DNA of 64,000 nt from Pedobacter sp. PLR. GTDB taxonomy: Bacteria; Bacteroidota; Bacteroidia; Sphingobacteriales; Sphingobacteriaceae. Below the pieces are notes generated by a model. The model was not told the DNA's origin. It saw only the letters and a program-made list of their open reading frames with translations, and made no database searches. Below are positions 8,782-16,145 of the stretch, piece after piece (the first letter of the stretch is position 1; each line of letters begins with the position of its first letter). The translations under genes were made by a program, and so were the position numbers. Location: the NCBI RefSeq assembly GCF_026239675.1, contig NZ_JAPIVQ010000001.1:124001-188000 (forward strand). The letters run 5' to 3'.

Positions 8782-9641
8782 AAGTAAACCTCCCCCTACT
8801 TACCCTGATCGCATTTTGCTACCTTAGTCTGGCTTGTAAAAAACACATAACCAGCACTCCTCCGGTTAAAAATGAGGAGCGTGTTACCTTAAGTGCTGAT
8901 GGTAAAACGGACACTTATGCCTTGATAAATAAGTTTTTTGGAGGCAGTGGTGATGTTGTTGAAGTTCCGGACTGTGGCCATCTGGCTTTTGGAAAACACA
9001 TTCAACAAGTCTTTGACAAAGACCTCAATACCTATGTATTTCTTTTTTTCTTGCACGTTAGTCCGGACAATGACCGTTGTACCCCTAAAACGGATCGCCA
9101 GCGCATTGAGATTAAAACCTATGATAAATCACCTGATTCCCTGATCGCAGCATTGAACGATACATTTGTGTACAAATGGAAAATGAAGCTCGACAAAAAT
9201 TTCCAGGCCTCCCCTTCATTTTCTCACCTTCACCAAATTAAACCAGGCGATGGCGATGCAGACATGCCCATGATTACCCTGACTGCCAGGAATAAAAAGG
9301 CCGGAAATAAACTGGAGGTTATCCATAATGGCGGCGGAGATGACCAAACCAGTCTTGGGAAATTGTATGAGGTACCGCTCAAAGAATTTGAAGGGCAATG
9401 GGTTGAATTTACCGAAACAGTCCGGTTTTCTGAACATGGTAGTTATGAAATCAAGGTGACCAGAGTCGCTGATAAAGCGGAACTACTCCATTTTAAAAAA
9501 GAAGATCTAAATCTATGGCGCAAGGAAACCACTTTTTGCAGACCTAAATGGGGCTTATACAGGAGTTTAAATGACAAAGGCTTTTTAAGAGATGAAGAGA
9601 TTCGTTTTAATGATTTCAGCATTCAAAGGCTAAAGAAATAA
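8778..9641 (+). CDS. Lipoprotein polysaccharide lyase-like protein, jelly-roll fold
   Basis: A 287-residue protein with a lipoprotein signal (lipobox Cys about residue 20, LSLACKK). The body has DRQRIEIKTYDKS (residues 106-118), YKWKMKLDKNF (132-142), SHLHQIKPGDGD (149-160) and PKWGLYRSLN (256-265). This RxxIExK, HLHQxK, WGxYR series is the pattern of beta-jelly-roll polysaccharide lyases of the PL7/PL20/heparin-lyase-I kind. It heads an alginate-type locus and carries its own copy of the locus operator, so a surface or periplasmic uronan lyase is likely. Exact PL family and substrate (alginate or glucuronan) cannot be fixed by eye. Confidence 0.65.
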   Translation: MKVNLPLLTLIAFCYLSLACKKHITSTPPVKNEERVTLSADGKTDTYALINKFFGGSGDVVEVPDCGHLAFGKHIQQVFDKDLNTYVFLFFLHVSPDNDRCTPKTDRQRIEIKTYDKSPDSLIAALNDTFVYKWKMKLDKNFQASPSFSHLHQIKPGDGDADMPMITLTARNKKAGNKLEVIHNGGGDDQTSLGKLYEVPLKEFEGQWVEFTETVRFSEHGSYEIKVTRVADKAELLHFKKEDLNLWRKETTFCRPKWGLYRSLNDKGFLRDEEIRFNDFSIQRLKK

Positions 9642-9677
9642 TTAAGCTGAATATTTTGCTAATGTAATTATGTTTTA

Positions 9678-9715
9678 TATATTTGGTTTACCAATTAATT
9701 GGTAAACCAAATATA
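9678..9715. promoter_or_regulatory. Perfect 38-bp palindrome, two TTGGTNNACCAA sites (candidate autoregulatory operator)
   Basis: The 38 bases from 9678 to 9715 equal their own reverse complement exactly, centred at 9696/9697. Each arm contains a complete 12-bp site: TTGGTTTACCAA in the left arm and TTGGTAAACCAA in the right arm, themselves partly symmetric, so two dimers could bind side by side. It ends four bases before the GntR start codon (9720), which implies autoregulation of the repressor. The same consensus is present over the lyase start at 8740-8781. Confidence 0.85.
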
Positions 9716-9719
9716 ACGT

Positions 9720-10457
9720 ATGAAAGCTTTTATTGAAACGATTAAATCAATCGAGATAGAATCGCCCGTTGATAAAATAATCGGGCAATTGAAACAACTG
9801 ATTACTTCCGGACAATTACAACCTGGCGACAGGCTACCTGCAGAACGAATGCTTGCCGAGAAATTTGGTGTAGGCAGAAGCTATGTAAGGGAAGCGATTT
9901 TGAAACTGGAGTTTTATGGTTTGTTACGCACCAATCCCCAAAGTGGCACCTATGTATCTGGCTTAAGTATCAAAGTATTGGATAATATTATTACAGATAT
10001 TATAAAATTCAATAAAGATGATTTTAATGCCCTACTTGAAGCCCGCTATTACTTAGAACTTGATGCCGTAAAACTTGCTGCCGAAAGAAGAACAGAACAA
10101 GACCTGATTAGTCTGAAGGAAGCCATGATTGATTATGAATCTAAGGTAGACAGCGGACAGAATGCTGTGGAAGAAGACATGATCTTCCACATTCGAATTG
10201 CAAGGGCGACCAAAAATCCTGTCATTGAATCTATGATCCTGATTCTTATCCCTGACCTCATCAAAAACATTGTAGAAAATAAGATATGCGGCGAGAATCG
10301 TGGTATTCAGGCTAAAAATGAGCACCGTCTGATTTTTAAAGCCATCGAAGATCAGGATATTGATGCTGCAGAAAATGCTGTAGCGACCCATCTTGATGAT
10401 ATGTTTCAAATCAGCAGAGCAGGATTTACTGCGCAAAAACTAATTCAAAAAATTTAA
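9720..10457 (+). CDS. GntR-family (FadR/FCD type) transcription regulator of the uronate locus
   Basis: A 245-residue regulator. The winged helix-turn-helix occupies about residues 20-85 (LPAERMLAEKFGVGRSYVRE, then LRTNPQSGTYV), and an all-helical FCD ligand domain follows (ARYYLELDAVKLAAERR, ending with the EHRLIFKAIEDQD motif, whose His commonly helps bind metal or ligand). FadR-type regulators of this form usually respond to hexuronate or ketouronate intermediates. It lies directly behind a perfect palindromic operator and in front of the PL17 gene. Control of the alginate locus by this protein is inferred from the operators. Confidence 0.9.
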   Translation: MKAFIETIKSIEIESPVDKIIGQLKQLITSGQLQPGDRLPAERMLAEKFGVGRSYVREAILKLEFYGLLRTNPQSGTYVSGLSIKVLDNIITDIIKFNKDDFNALLEARYYLELDAVKLAAERRTEQDLISLKEAMIDYESKVDSGQNAVEEDMIFHIRIARATKNPVIESMILILIPDLIKNIVENKICGENRGIQAKNEHRLIFKAIEDQDIDAAENAVATHLDDMFQISRAGFTAQKLIQKI

Positions 10458-10475
10458 CTCTATGACTTGGCTCCG

Positions 10476-10499
10476 CTCCTGATCATTCTCTATCAGGAG
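10476..10499 (+). terminator. Hairpin between the regulator and PL17 genes
   Basis: An 8-bp perfect stem, CTCCTGAT paired with ATCAGGAG, with an 8-nt loop, followed by a short T-rich stretch (TAATCCTTTTCTTT). It lies 19 bp after the GntR stop and 26 bp before the PL17 start. It may be a partial terminator or processing site that lowers read-through from the regulator into the catabolic genes. Only the inverted repeat is directly seen. Confidence 0.5.
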
Positions 10500-10524
10500 T
10501 AATCCTTTTCTTTAATTCATCATT

Positions 10525-12678
10525 ATGAACTGCTTTAAGAAGTTAGTATTAGGTTTCTTGTGTCTGTTTTTTTCATTGACTTTGGTCGCCCAGGTGCATC
10601 CTGGTTTAATGATGACCAAAGAAAATATACCTGCAATCAGGAAAGGAGTGTTGACCTATCCAATATTAAAAAACTCTTATGAAGTGGTTAAAAAAGATGC
10701 TGATCTGGCCTTAAGTCAGCCAATAGTAGTGCCTACTCCTGCTGATGCAGGAGGTGGTTATACCCATGAACAGCATAAGAAAAATTACACCCATATCCTG
10801 AATTGTGGGATCGCCTGGCAAATTTCCGGTGATAAAAAATATGCAACATATATCAGCAATATCTTATTGAAATATGCTGAGGCTTATGAAAAATGGCCCC
10901 TACATCCTAAACGTAAAGATGGTCACCAGGGTGGTCGAATTTTTTGGCAGAGTTTAAATGATTTTGTCTGGCAGGTTTATACCATTCAGGGTTATGACCT
11001 TGCTTATGATGCCATTACCGCACAAGACAGGGCAATGATTGAAAAACACCTGTTCAAGCCCATGATGACGTTTTTCACCGTCGACTGTAAAGAAACTTTC
11101 GATAAAATTCATAACCACGGTACCTGGGATATTGCTGCAGTAGGTATGACCGGCTATGTCCTCAATATCCCTGAATATGTTCAGATGGCTATTAAAGGTT
11201 CCAATAAAGATGGCAAAACCGGCTATCTGGCCCAGGTAGATCAGTTGTTTTCTCCGGATGGTTATTACACCGAAGGTCCCTATTATCAACGCTATGCTTT
11301 GTTACCATTTGTGATATTTGCGAAGGCTATCAACAATTACCAGCCTGAATTGAAAATTTTTGAATACCGTAGTCAATTGCTCGCGAAAGCTATAAATACC
11401 TCCCTGCAGCTCACCTATACCAATGGTTTCTTTTTCCCGATTAATGATGCCATTAAAGACAAAACTTATGAGTCTGCAGAATTGGTATATGGGGTAGATA
11501 TTTCCTATGCAGATATTAAGGCCCAACCTGAATTACTGGATATTGCAGAAAAACAAGGTCAGGTGGTCGTTTCAGATGCGGGTTTAAAAGTAGCAACTGC
11601 GCTCCATGAAAATAAAACCAAACCCTTCGTATATCAATCACAATGGATTGGTGATGGAGCCGGGGGACTGGATGGTGGTTTAGGGATATTGAGGTATGGC
11701 AAAAACAGCGATCAGCAATGTCTTTTACTAAAAGCAGCATCTCAGGGAATGGGACATGGACATTTTGACCGTTTAAATATCCTGTACTATGACAATAATG
11801 TGGAAGTCTTCCCTGATTATGGTTCCGCACGTTTCATGAATATTGAATCTAAGAAAGGTGGCGATTACCTTCCTGAAAATAAAAGCTGGGCAAAGCAAAC
11901 TATTGCGCACAACACCCTGGTGGTTGATCAGACTTCTAATTTTAAAGGAGACTGGCAGGAAGCACAGAAACATCCTGCTGTTAAACTCTATTTTAACAAG
12001 GAGGCGACCCGGCAAGTGGCAAGTGCGATGGAAGCGCAAGCCTATCCCGGGGTAACCATGAAAAGAACTTCCGCACTGGTAAAAGTACCATCGCTTGCTA
12101 AACCACTACTACTGGACGTTTTCCAGGCATTGTCTTCAAAACCTCATCAATATGACCTTCCGTTTTGGTATAATGGCCATTTAATTGATGCCTCGTTTAA
12201 GATTAATGCTTATACAAACAATTTAAAAACGCTGGGCAGCAAAAATGGTTATGAGCATATCTGGGTCAATGCGGATCAGACTTTACCCGCTTCAGGCGGA
12301 TACATTACTGTGCTAAACAATAAACGCTTTTATACCACACATTTTGTAACCGACTCCCCTATTCAGGTAAAATTGCTTTCTCTCGGAGCCAATGATCCTG
12401 ATATGAATCTGGTAGAAAGCAAAGCTTTTTTACTTTCTCAAAAACAGGCAGAAAATCAGGTATTCTTTACCATTACAGAAGCCCATGGCGGTACAAATCC
12501 AGTGACTGAAACTACGGTCGGTTCGGCTAGTGTAGTCACTGAACTAAAAATCAGAAGTGCCGACGATAAAAGTGTAGCTGTTTCATTTAAAGTTAAAGGT
12601 AAGGTTTATGATTATAGGATAAACTACCAGGATAAGGACAATTATATACAACTCACAAATGCAGATATTACAAAGTAA
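10525..12678 (+). CDS. PL17-type oligo-alginate lyase (heparinase II/III family)
   Basis: A 717-residue secreted protein (signal peptide ending near LTLVAQ). The N-terminal half is an alpha/alpha toroid with NHGTWDIAAVG (Asn197, His198), followed by YYTEGPYYQRYALLPF (Tyr253/254). The C-terminal half is the heparinase II/III beta domain with GMGHGHFDRLNIL (His411, His413) and IAHNTLVVDQ. These Asn/His/Tyr/His positions correspond to the catalytic set of exolytic PL17 lyases such as Alg17C. It should cleave alginate oligomers to unsaturated monouronates, probably in the periplasm. The next gene overlaps its end by 20 bp. Confidence 0.88.
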   Translation: MNCFKKLVLGFLCLFFSLTLVAQVHPGLMMTKENIPAIRKGVLTYPILKNSYEVVKKDADLALSQPIVVPTPADAGGGYTHEQHKKNYTHILNCGIAWQISGDKKYATYISNILLKYAEAYEKWPLHPKRKDGHQGGRIFWQSLNDFVWQVYTIQGYDLAYDAITAQDRAMIEKHLFKPMMTFFTVDCKETFDKIHNHGTWDIAAVGMTGYVLNIPEYVQMAIKGSNKDGKTGYLAQVDQLFSPDGYYTEGPYYQRYALLPFVIFAKAINNYQPELKIFEYRSQLLAKAINTSLQLTYTNGFFFPINDAIKDKTYESAELVYGVDISYADIKAQPELLDIAEKQGQVVVSDAGLKVATALHENKTKPFVYQSQWIGDGAGGLDGGLGILRYGKNSDQQCLLLKAASQGMGHGHFDRLNILYYDNNVEVFPDYGSARFMNIESKKGGDYLPENKSWAKQTIAHNTLVVDQTSNFKGDWQEAQKHPAVKLYFNKEATRQVASAMEAQAYPGVTMKRTSALVKVPSLAKPLLLDVFQALSSKPHQYDLPFWYNGHLIDASFKINAYTNNLKTLGSKNGYEHIWVNADQTLPASGGYITVLNNKRFYTTHFVTDSPIQVKLLSLGANDPDMNLVESKAFLLSQKQAENQVFFTITEAHGGTNPVTETTVGSASVVTELKIRSADDKSVAVSFKVKGKVYDYRINYQDKDNYIQLTNADITK

Positions 12679-13006
12679 TTTATTTCAGATAGAAGAAGAA
12701 ACAACCTGGGAAGACCTGGGGAATGGTGTAGCCCGGAAAGTTTATGGTTATGATGACAGGATTATGCTTGTTAAAGCAAGGTTTGAAGCCAAAGCCGTAG
12801 GGACTTTACATGAACATCACCATTCGCAGGTAACTTACGTTGATAGTGGTGTTTTCGAAATGACCATTGGTGAAAATGTAAGTATCATTAGAAAAGGTGA
12901 TGGATATTATGTGCCTCCTCATGAAATACATGGATGTATTTGTATTGAACCAGGAATATTAATAGATATTTTCAGCCCACACCGCGAGGACTTCCTGAAT
13001 CGCTAA
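12659..13006 (+). CDS. kdgF: KdgF-like cupin, unsaturated uronate linearisation
   Basis: A 115-residue single-domain cupin with the metal-binding pattern TLHEHHHSQVTYVDSG (His51/His53, Gln57) and YYVPPHEIHG (His91). KdgF proteins speed the conversion of unsaturated monouronates released by lyases to open-chain DEH (4-deoxy-5-ketouronate). The start lies inside the last codons of the PL17 gene (20-bp overlap), consistent with translational coupling of the two consecutive steps. No signal peptide, so cytoplasmic. The cupin call is firm; the KdgF role depends on the locus. Confidence 0.82.
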   Translation: MQILQSNLFQIEEETTWEDLGNGVARKVYGYDDRIMLVKARFEAKAVGTLHEHHHSQVTYVDSGVFEMTIGENVSIIRKGDGYYVPPHEIHGCICIEPGILIDIFSPHREDFLNR

Positions 13007-13038
13007 AAATTAATTAACCTCCTTAAAAACAATTAACT

Positions 13039-13917
13039 ATGAAGTCAATATTCATATTATGTGGATTGCTATGCGCAAATTTTACGCTCTATGCTCAGGA
13101 AATTGAGCCTAAAAAAGTTCAGTATCCGAATGGCTTTACCGAACAGCTGAATGTGGTTTATACCAAAGTTGGCGATTGGGAAGGCAAGCTGGATCTTTAT
13201 TTACCTCCCCTGACTAAAGAGCCTACGCCTGTTCTCATTAACATTCATGGTGGCGGTTGGAATAAGGGAACCAAAGAATCTCAAACTGGTTTTAGCCGCT
13301 TTTTTAAAAAAGGCTATGCAGTAGCTAATATTGAATATCGGCTAACAGGTGTCGCTACTGCTCCGGCGGCTATTGAAGACAGTAGATGCGCTTTGATTTA
13401 TATCATCAACAATGCTAAAAAACTAAATATTGACCCGGATAAGATCGTGATTATGGGTGGTTCGGCAGGTGGTCACCTGGCTTTAATGGCTGGACTACTA
13501 GAGAACAACCCTGTCTTTGACACCAATTGTGCTACGAATACACGGGTTAAAGTGGCTGCAATCATTGATAAATATGGAATCACTGATGTCTGGGATTGGG
13601 CATACGGGCCAATTAAAACCAGTAAATCTGCGACCAGTTGGTTAGGAGAAAAAGCTAAAGATGATGCTTTCATTAAATCAGTGTCTCCATTATATCAGGT
13701 CAAAAAAACAAGTCCGCCAACTTTTATTGTACATGGTGATGCAGATCCTACCGTCCCTCATCAGCAATCCATCGCCCTCAAAGAAAGGTATGACAAAATG
13801 GGTGTAAAAAACGAGTTAGTGATCGTTAAGGGCGGCTTGCATGGTAAGTTTTCTAAAGAAGACAACAGTATGGTAGATGGAAAAATAATGGACTTCCTGA
13901 AAAGCTTAGGACTTTAA
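13039..13917 (+). CDS. Secreted alpha/beta-hydrolase, carbohydrate-esterase-like
   Basis: A 292-residue protein with a signal peptide (MKSIFILCGLLCANFTLYAQ). It has the oxyanion HGGGW (residues 70-74), nucleophile Ser142 in GGSAGGHLA, Asp236 in HGDADPTVP and His268 in GGLHGKFS, the catalytic triad of the BD-FAE / hormone-sensitive-lipase-like esterases. It sits between kdgF and the MFS gene in the alginate operon. A possible job is removing O-acetyl groups from bacterial alginate before or during degradation, but that is inferred from position only; other ester substrates are possible. Confidence 0.78.
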   Translation: MKSIFILCGLLCANFTLYAQEIEPKKVQYPNGFTEQLNVVYTKVGDWEGKLDLYLPPLTKEPTPVLINIHGGGWNKGTKESQTGFSRFFKKGYAVANIEYRLTGVATAPAAIEDSRCALIYIINNAKKLNIDPDKIVIMGGSAGGHLALMAGLLENNPVFDTNCATNTRVKVAAIIDKYGITDVWDWAYGPIKTSKSATSWLGEKAKDDAFIKSVSPLYQVKKTSPPTFIVHGDADPTVPHQQSIALKERYDKMGVKNELVIVKGGLHGKFSKEDNSMVDGKIMDFLKSLGL

Positions 13918-13941
13918 ATACAATCAAATTATAGATAAAAA

Positions 13942-15228
13942 ATGAAGATCAAAGGATTAAGATGGTACATTATAGCGCTGATTGCCCTTGCAACGGTAAT
14001 CAATTATATCGATAGAAGTGCCATTAATATTTTATGGCCTTATATATATAAAGACTTCGGAATTGCAGACGAGGACAATAAAAATGCACTTGCATTAATT
14101 ACGACCTTTTTCATGATTGCCTATGCCCTTGGGCAAACGTTTACCGGAAAATTGATGGATGCCGTAGGTACAAGATTAGGAATGACCATTTCTATCGTTA
14201 GCTGGAGCATTTCAATCGCTTTACATGCTTTTGCAAGATCACTATTCTCTTTCAATATCTTCCGGTTTATGCTTGGTTTTAGTGAAGCAGGTAACTGGCC
14301 CGGAGCCACAAAAAGTAACGCAGAATGGTTTCCTGTTAAAGAACGTGCTATTGCACAAGGTATTTTTGGTGCGGGAGCGGCTATGGGTTCCGTGATCTCC
14401 GCTCCGATTATCGCCTTACTTTATATTGCTTTTGGCTGGAAAACAACTTTTGTATTGATTGGCGCATTAGGGCTGATCTGGGTTATTCCATGGTGGTTTG
14501 TCAATAAAGCAACACCCGACAAGCACAGTTGGATTACCGAGGAGGAAAAGGTTCATATCCTGGATGAAGGCACCAATGCAACACACACAGCTGACCTTGC
14601 CCCGGTTTTAACCTGGAGAGAACTACTGAAATTCAGGAACACCTGGGGTATCCTTGCAGGCAGGTTTTTTATTGACCCGGTCTGGTGGCTGTTTGTAACC
14701 TGGCTGCCCACCTTCCTGAAAGAGCAGTTTTTGTTCGACATCAAACAGATTGGTGCCTTTACCTGGTTGCCTTATCTATTTGCTGCTGTTGGCAGCTTAC
14801 TTGGTGGCTATTATTCTTCCTGGCGGATTAAAAAAGGTGTGAATGCCGTAAAAGCCAGAAAAGATGCCATTGCTATCGGTTGTGCCATTATGATTAGTGC
14901 TTTGATAGCCATCGTATATTTCCTGAGTATACTCAAAGAAAACCCTACACTGGCCATGTTGCTTATCGGTGCTACCCTTTTTGGTTTTCAATTTCTGATT
15001 GGCAATATCCAGACCCTTCCGAGCGATTATTTCCATGGAAAGAATGTAGGTACGGTAGCAGGAATGGGTGGCACGGCTGCTGTTGCAGGTACGCTATTAA
15101 CCACATGGGCAGTTCCTATCATCACAAAAACAAGTTATGAATCCTTCTTTGTACTGGCCGCTGTGCTGGTACCAATCACCTGGGTTTGTATCAAATATAT
15201 AACCTCAAAAAAAATAATCATTTCATAA
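13942..15228 (+). CDS. MFS transporter, hexuronate (ACS/ExuT-like) family
   Basis: A 428-residue membrane protein with about 12 hydrophobic segments. The N-terminal region LRWYIIALIALATVINYIDR followed by GxxxDxxGTRLG (GKLMDAVGTRLG) and FMLGFSEAGNWPGATKSNAEWFP matches the anion:cation symporter branch that includes ExuT and galactarate/glucarate carriers. In the locus it would carry unsaturated monouronate or DEH made in the periplasm across the inner membrane. It is 24 bp after the esterase gene and 11 bp before the reductase gene, so co-transcribed. Confidence 0.88.
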   Translation: MKIKGLRWYIIALIALATVINYIDRSAINILWPYIYKDFGIADEDNKNALALITTFFMIAYALGQTFTGKLMDAVGTRLGMTISIVSWSISIALHAFARSLFSFNIFRFMLGFSEAGNWPGATKSNAEWFPVKERAIAQGIFGAGAAMGSVISAPIIALLYIAFGWKTTFVLIGALGLIWVIPWWFVNKATPDKHSWITEEEKVHILDEGTNATHTADLAPVLTWRELLKFRNTWGILAGRFFIDPVWWLFVTWLPTFLKEQFLFDIKQIGAFTWLPYLFAAVGSLLGGYYSSWRIKKGVNAVKARKDAIAIGCAIMISALIAIVYFLSILKENPTLAMLLIGATLFGFQFLIGNIQTLPSDYFHGKNVGTVAGMGGTAAVAGTLLTTWAVPIITKTSYESFFVLAAVLVPITWVCIKYITSKKIIIS

Positions 15229-15239
15229 ATAAATTAATT

Positions 15240-15992
15240 ATGCGTCTAAAAAATAAAGTAGCGATTGTAACTGGTGGTTCAAGGGATATAGGTAGAGCCG
15301 TTTCTATCGGATTAGCTGCGCAAGGTGCCAAAGTGGTGATTAACTATCATGGAAGTATTGAGAATGCGGAAGAAACACTTCAGATCATACAGGAAGCAGG
15401 CGGAGAAGCTATTATTGTTAAAGCCGATGTGACCAAAACCCCGGAAACACTGCGTCTTGTTGAACAAGCCAGACAAGCTTTTGGCGAAGAAATTCATATT
15501 CTTGTGAATGTTGCCGGCGGCATGGTTGCCAGAAAAACAACAGCAGAACTTGATGAAGACTTTTGGGATCAGGTGATGGACCTAAACTTAAAAAGTGTGT
15601 TTCTGGTTTCTAAAGCGACCATCCCTTATATGCCCGCCGGATCTTCGATCATCAACTTATCTTCTCTTGCCGGCAGAGATGGTGGCGGTCCAGGTGCCAG
15701 TGCCTATGCAACCGCAAAAGGTGGTGTAATGACCTATACACGCGCCCTTGCCAAAGAACTAGGTGTAAATAATATCCGCGTAAATGCAGTATTACCCGGC
15801 ATGATTGCAACCACCTTTCATGATACTTTCAGCAAACCGGAAGTAAGAGTGAATGTAGCTAAGGCCACACTGCTTAAACGTGAAGGAGATTCAAAAGAAG
15901 TGGCAGACCTGATCATTTATCTGGCTTCCGATGACGCTAGTTATATCACAGGAACAAATATTGACATTAACGGAGGATTAAACTTCTCCTAA
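15240..15992 (+). CDS. SDR-family oxidoreductase, probable DEH (4-deoxy-5-ketouronate) reductase
   Basis: A 250-residue classical short-chain dehydrogenase: TGGSRDIG cofactor motif (11-18), NVAGG (90-94), Ser141/142 and YATAK (Tyr156, Lys160), and C-terminal SYITGTNIDINGG. I use the ATG at 15240; the frame is open 54 bp further into the end of the MFS gene but that part lacks family similarity. In alginate loci this enzyme reduces DEH to 2-keto-3-deoxygluconate with NAD(P)H. No KDG kinase or aldolase gene follows here. Substrate is inferred from position. Confidence 0.85.
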   Translation: MRLKNKVAIVTGGSRDIGRAVSIGLAAQGAKVVINYHGSIENAEETLQIIQEAGGEAIIVKADVTKTPETLRLVEQARQAFGEEIHILVNVAGGMVARKTTAELDEDFWDQVMDLNLKSVFLVSKATIPYMPAGSSIINLSSLAGRDGGGPGASAYATAKGGVMTYTRALAKELGVNNIRVNAVLPGMIATTFHDTFSKPEVRVNVAKATLLKREGDSKEVADLIIYLASDDASYITGTNIDINGGLNFS

Positions 15993-15999
15993 CACTGAT

Positions 16000-16026
16000 T
16001 TGGTCAGCAGATAAACTGCTGACCAA
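16000..16026 (+). terminator. Strong hairpin after the enzyme block of the alginate locus
   Basis: An 11-bp perfect stem (TTGGTCAGCAG with CTGCTGACCAA) and a 5-nt loop ATAAA, starting 7 bp after the SDR stop. The U-tract is weak (CAGCAGTTTTCT further on), so it could be a terminator, a 3'-end stabiliser, or attenuate read-through into the SusC gene 120 bp downstream. Its ends TTGGT...ACCAA also resemble split operator half-sites. Confidence 0.6.
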
Positions 16027-16092
16027 TACCAGCAGTTTTCTACCCCCCAAAACCGAGGTAGATTTTAGCAAAATGACCTTCATGCTTTTAAA

Positions 16093-16111
16093 CCAATCCA
16101 CACTGGATTGG
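16093..16111. promoter_or_regulatory. Inverted repeat upstream of the alginate SusC gene
   Basis: A perfect 8-bp inverted repeat, CCAATCCA-cac-TGGATTGG, 34 bp before the SusC start. It could be an operator or the leader hairpin of the SusC mRNA. It is not the TTGGTNNACCAA consensus found at the head of the locus. Only the symmetry is directly seen. Confidence 0.4.
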
Positions 16112-16145
16112 GTATAAAATAAATTCTAACCAAATAGAAACTAAT

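Noticed and set aside
10053..10436. A 127-codon minus-strand frame inside the GntR gene
   Set aside because: Antisense to the conserved FCD domain and without recognisable motifs.
15186..15239. An 18-residue N-terminal extension of the SDR protein
   Set aside because: It overlaps the MFS gene end and adds no SDR-like sequence; the ATG at 15240 gives the normal start.
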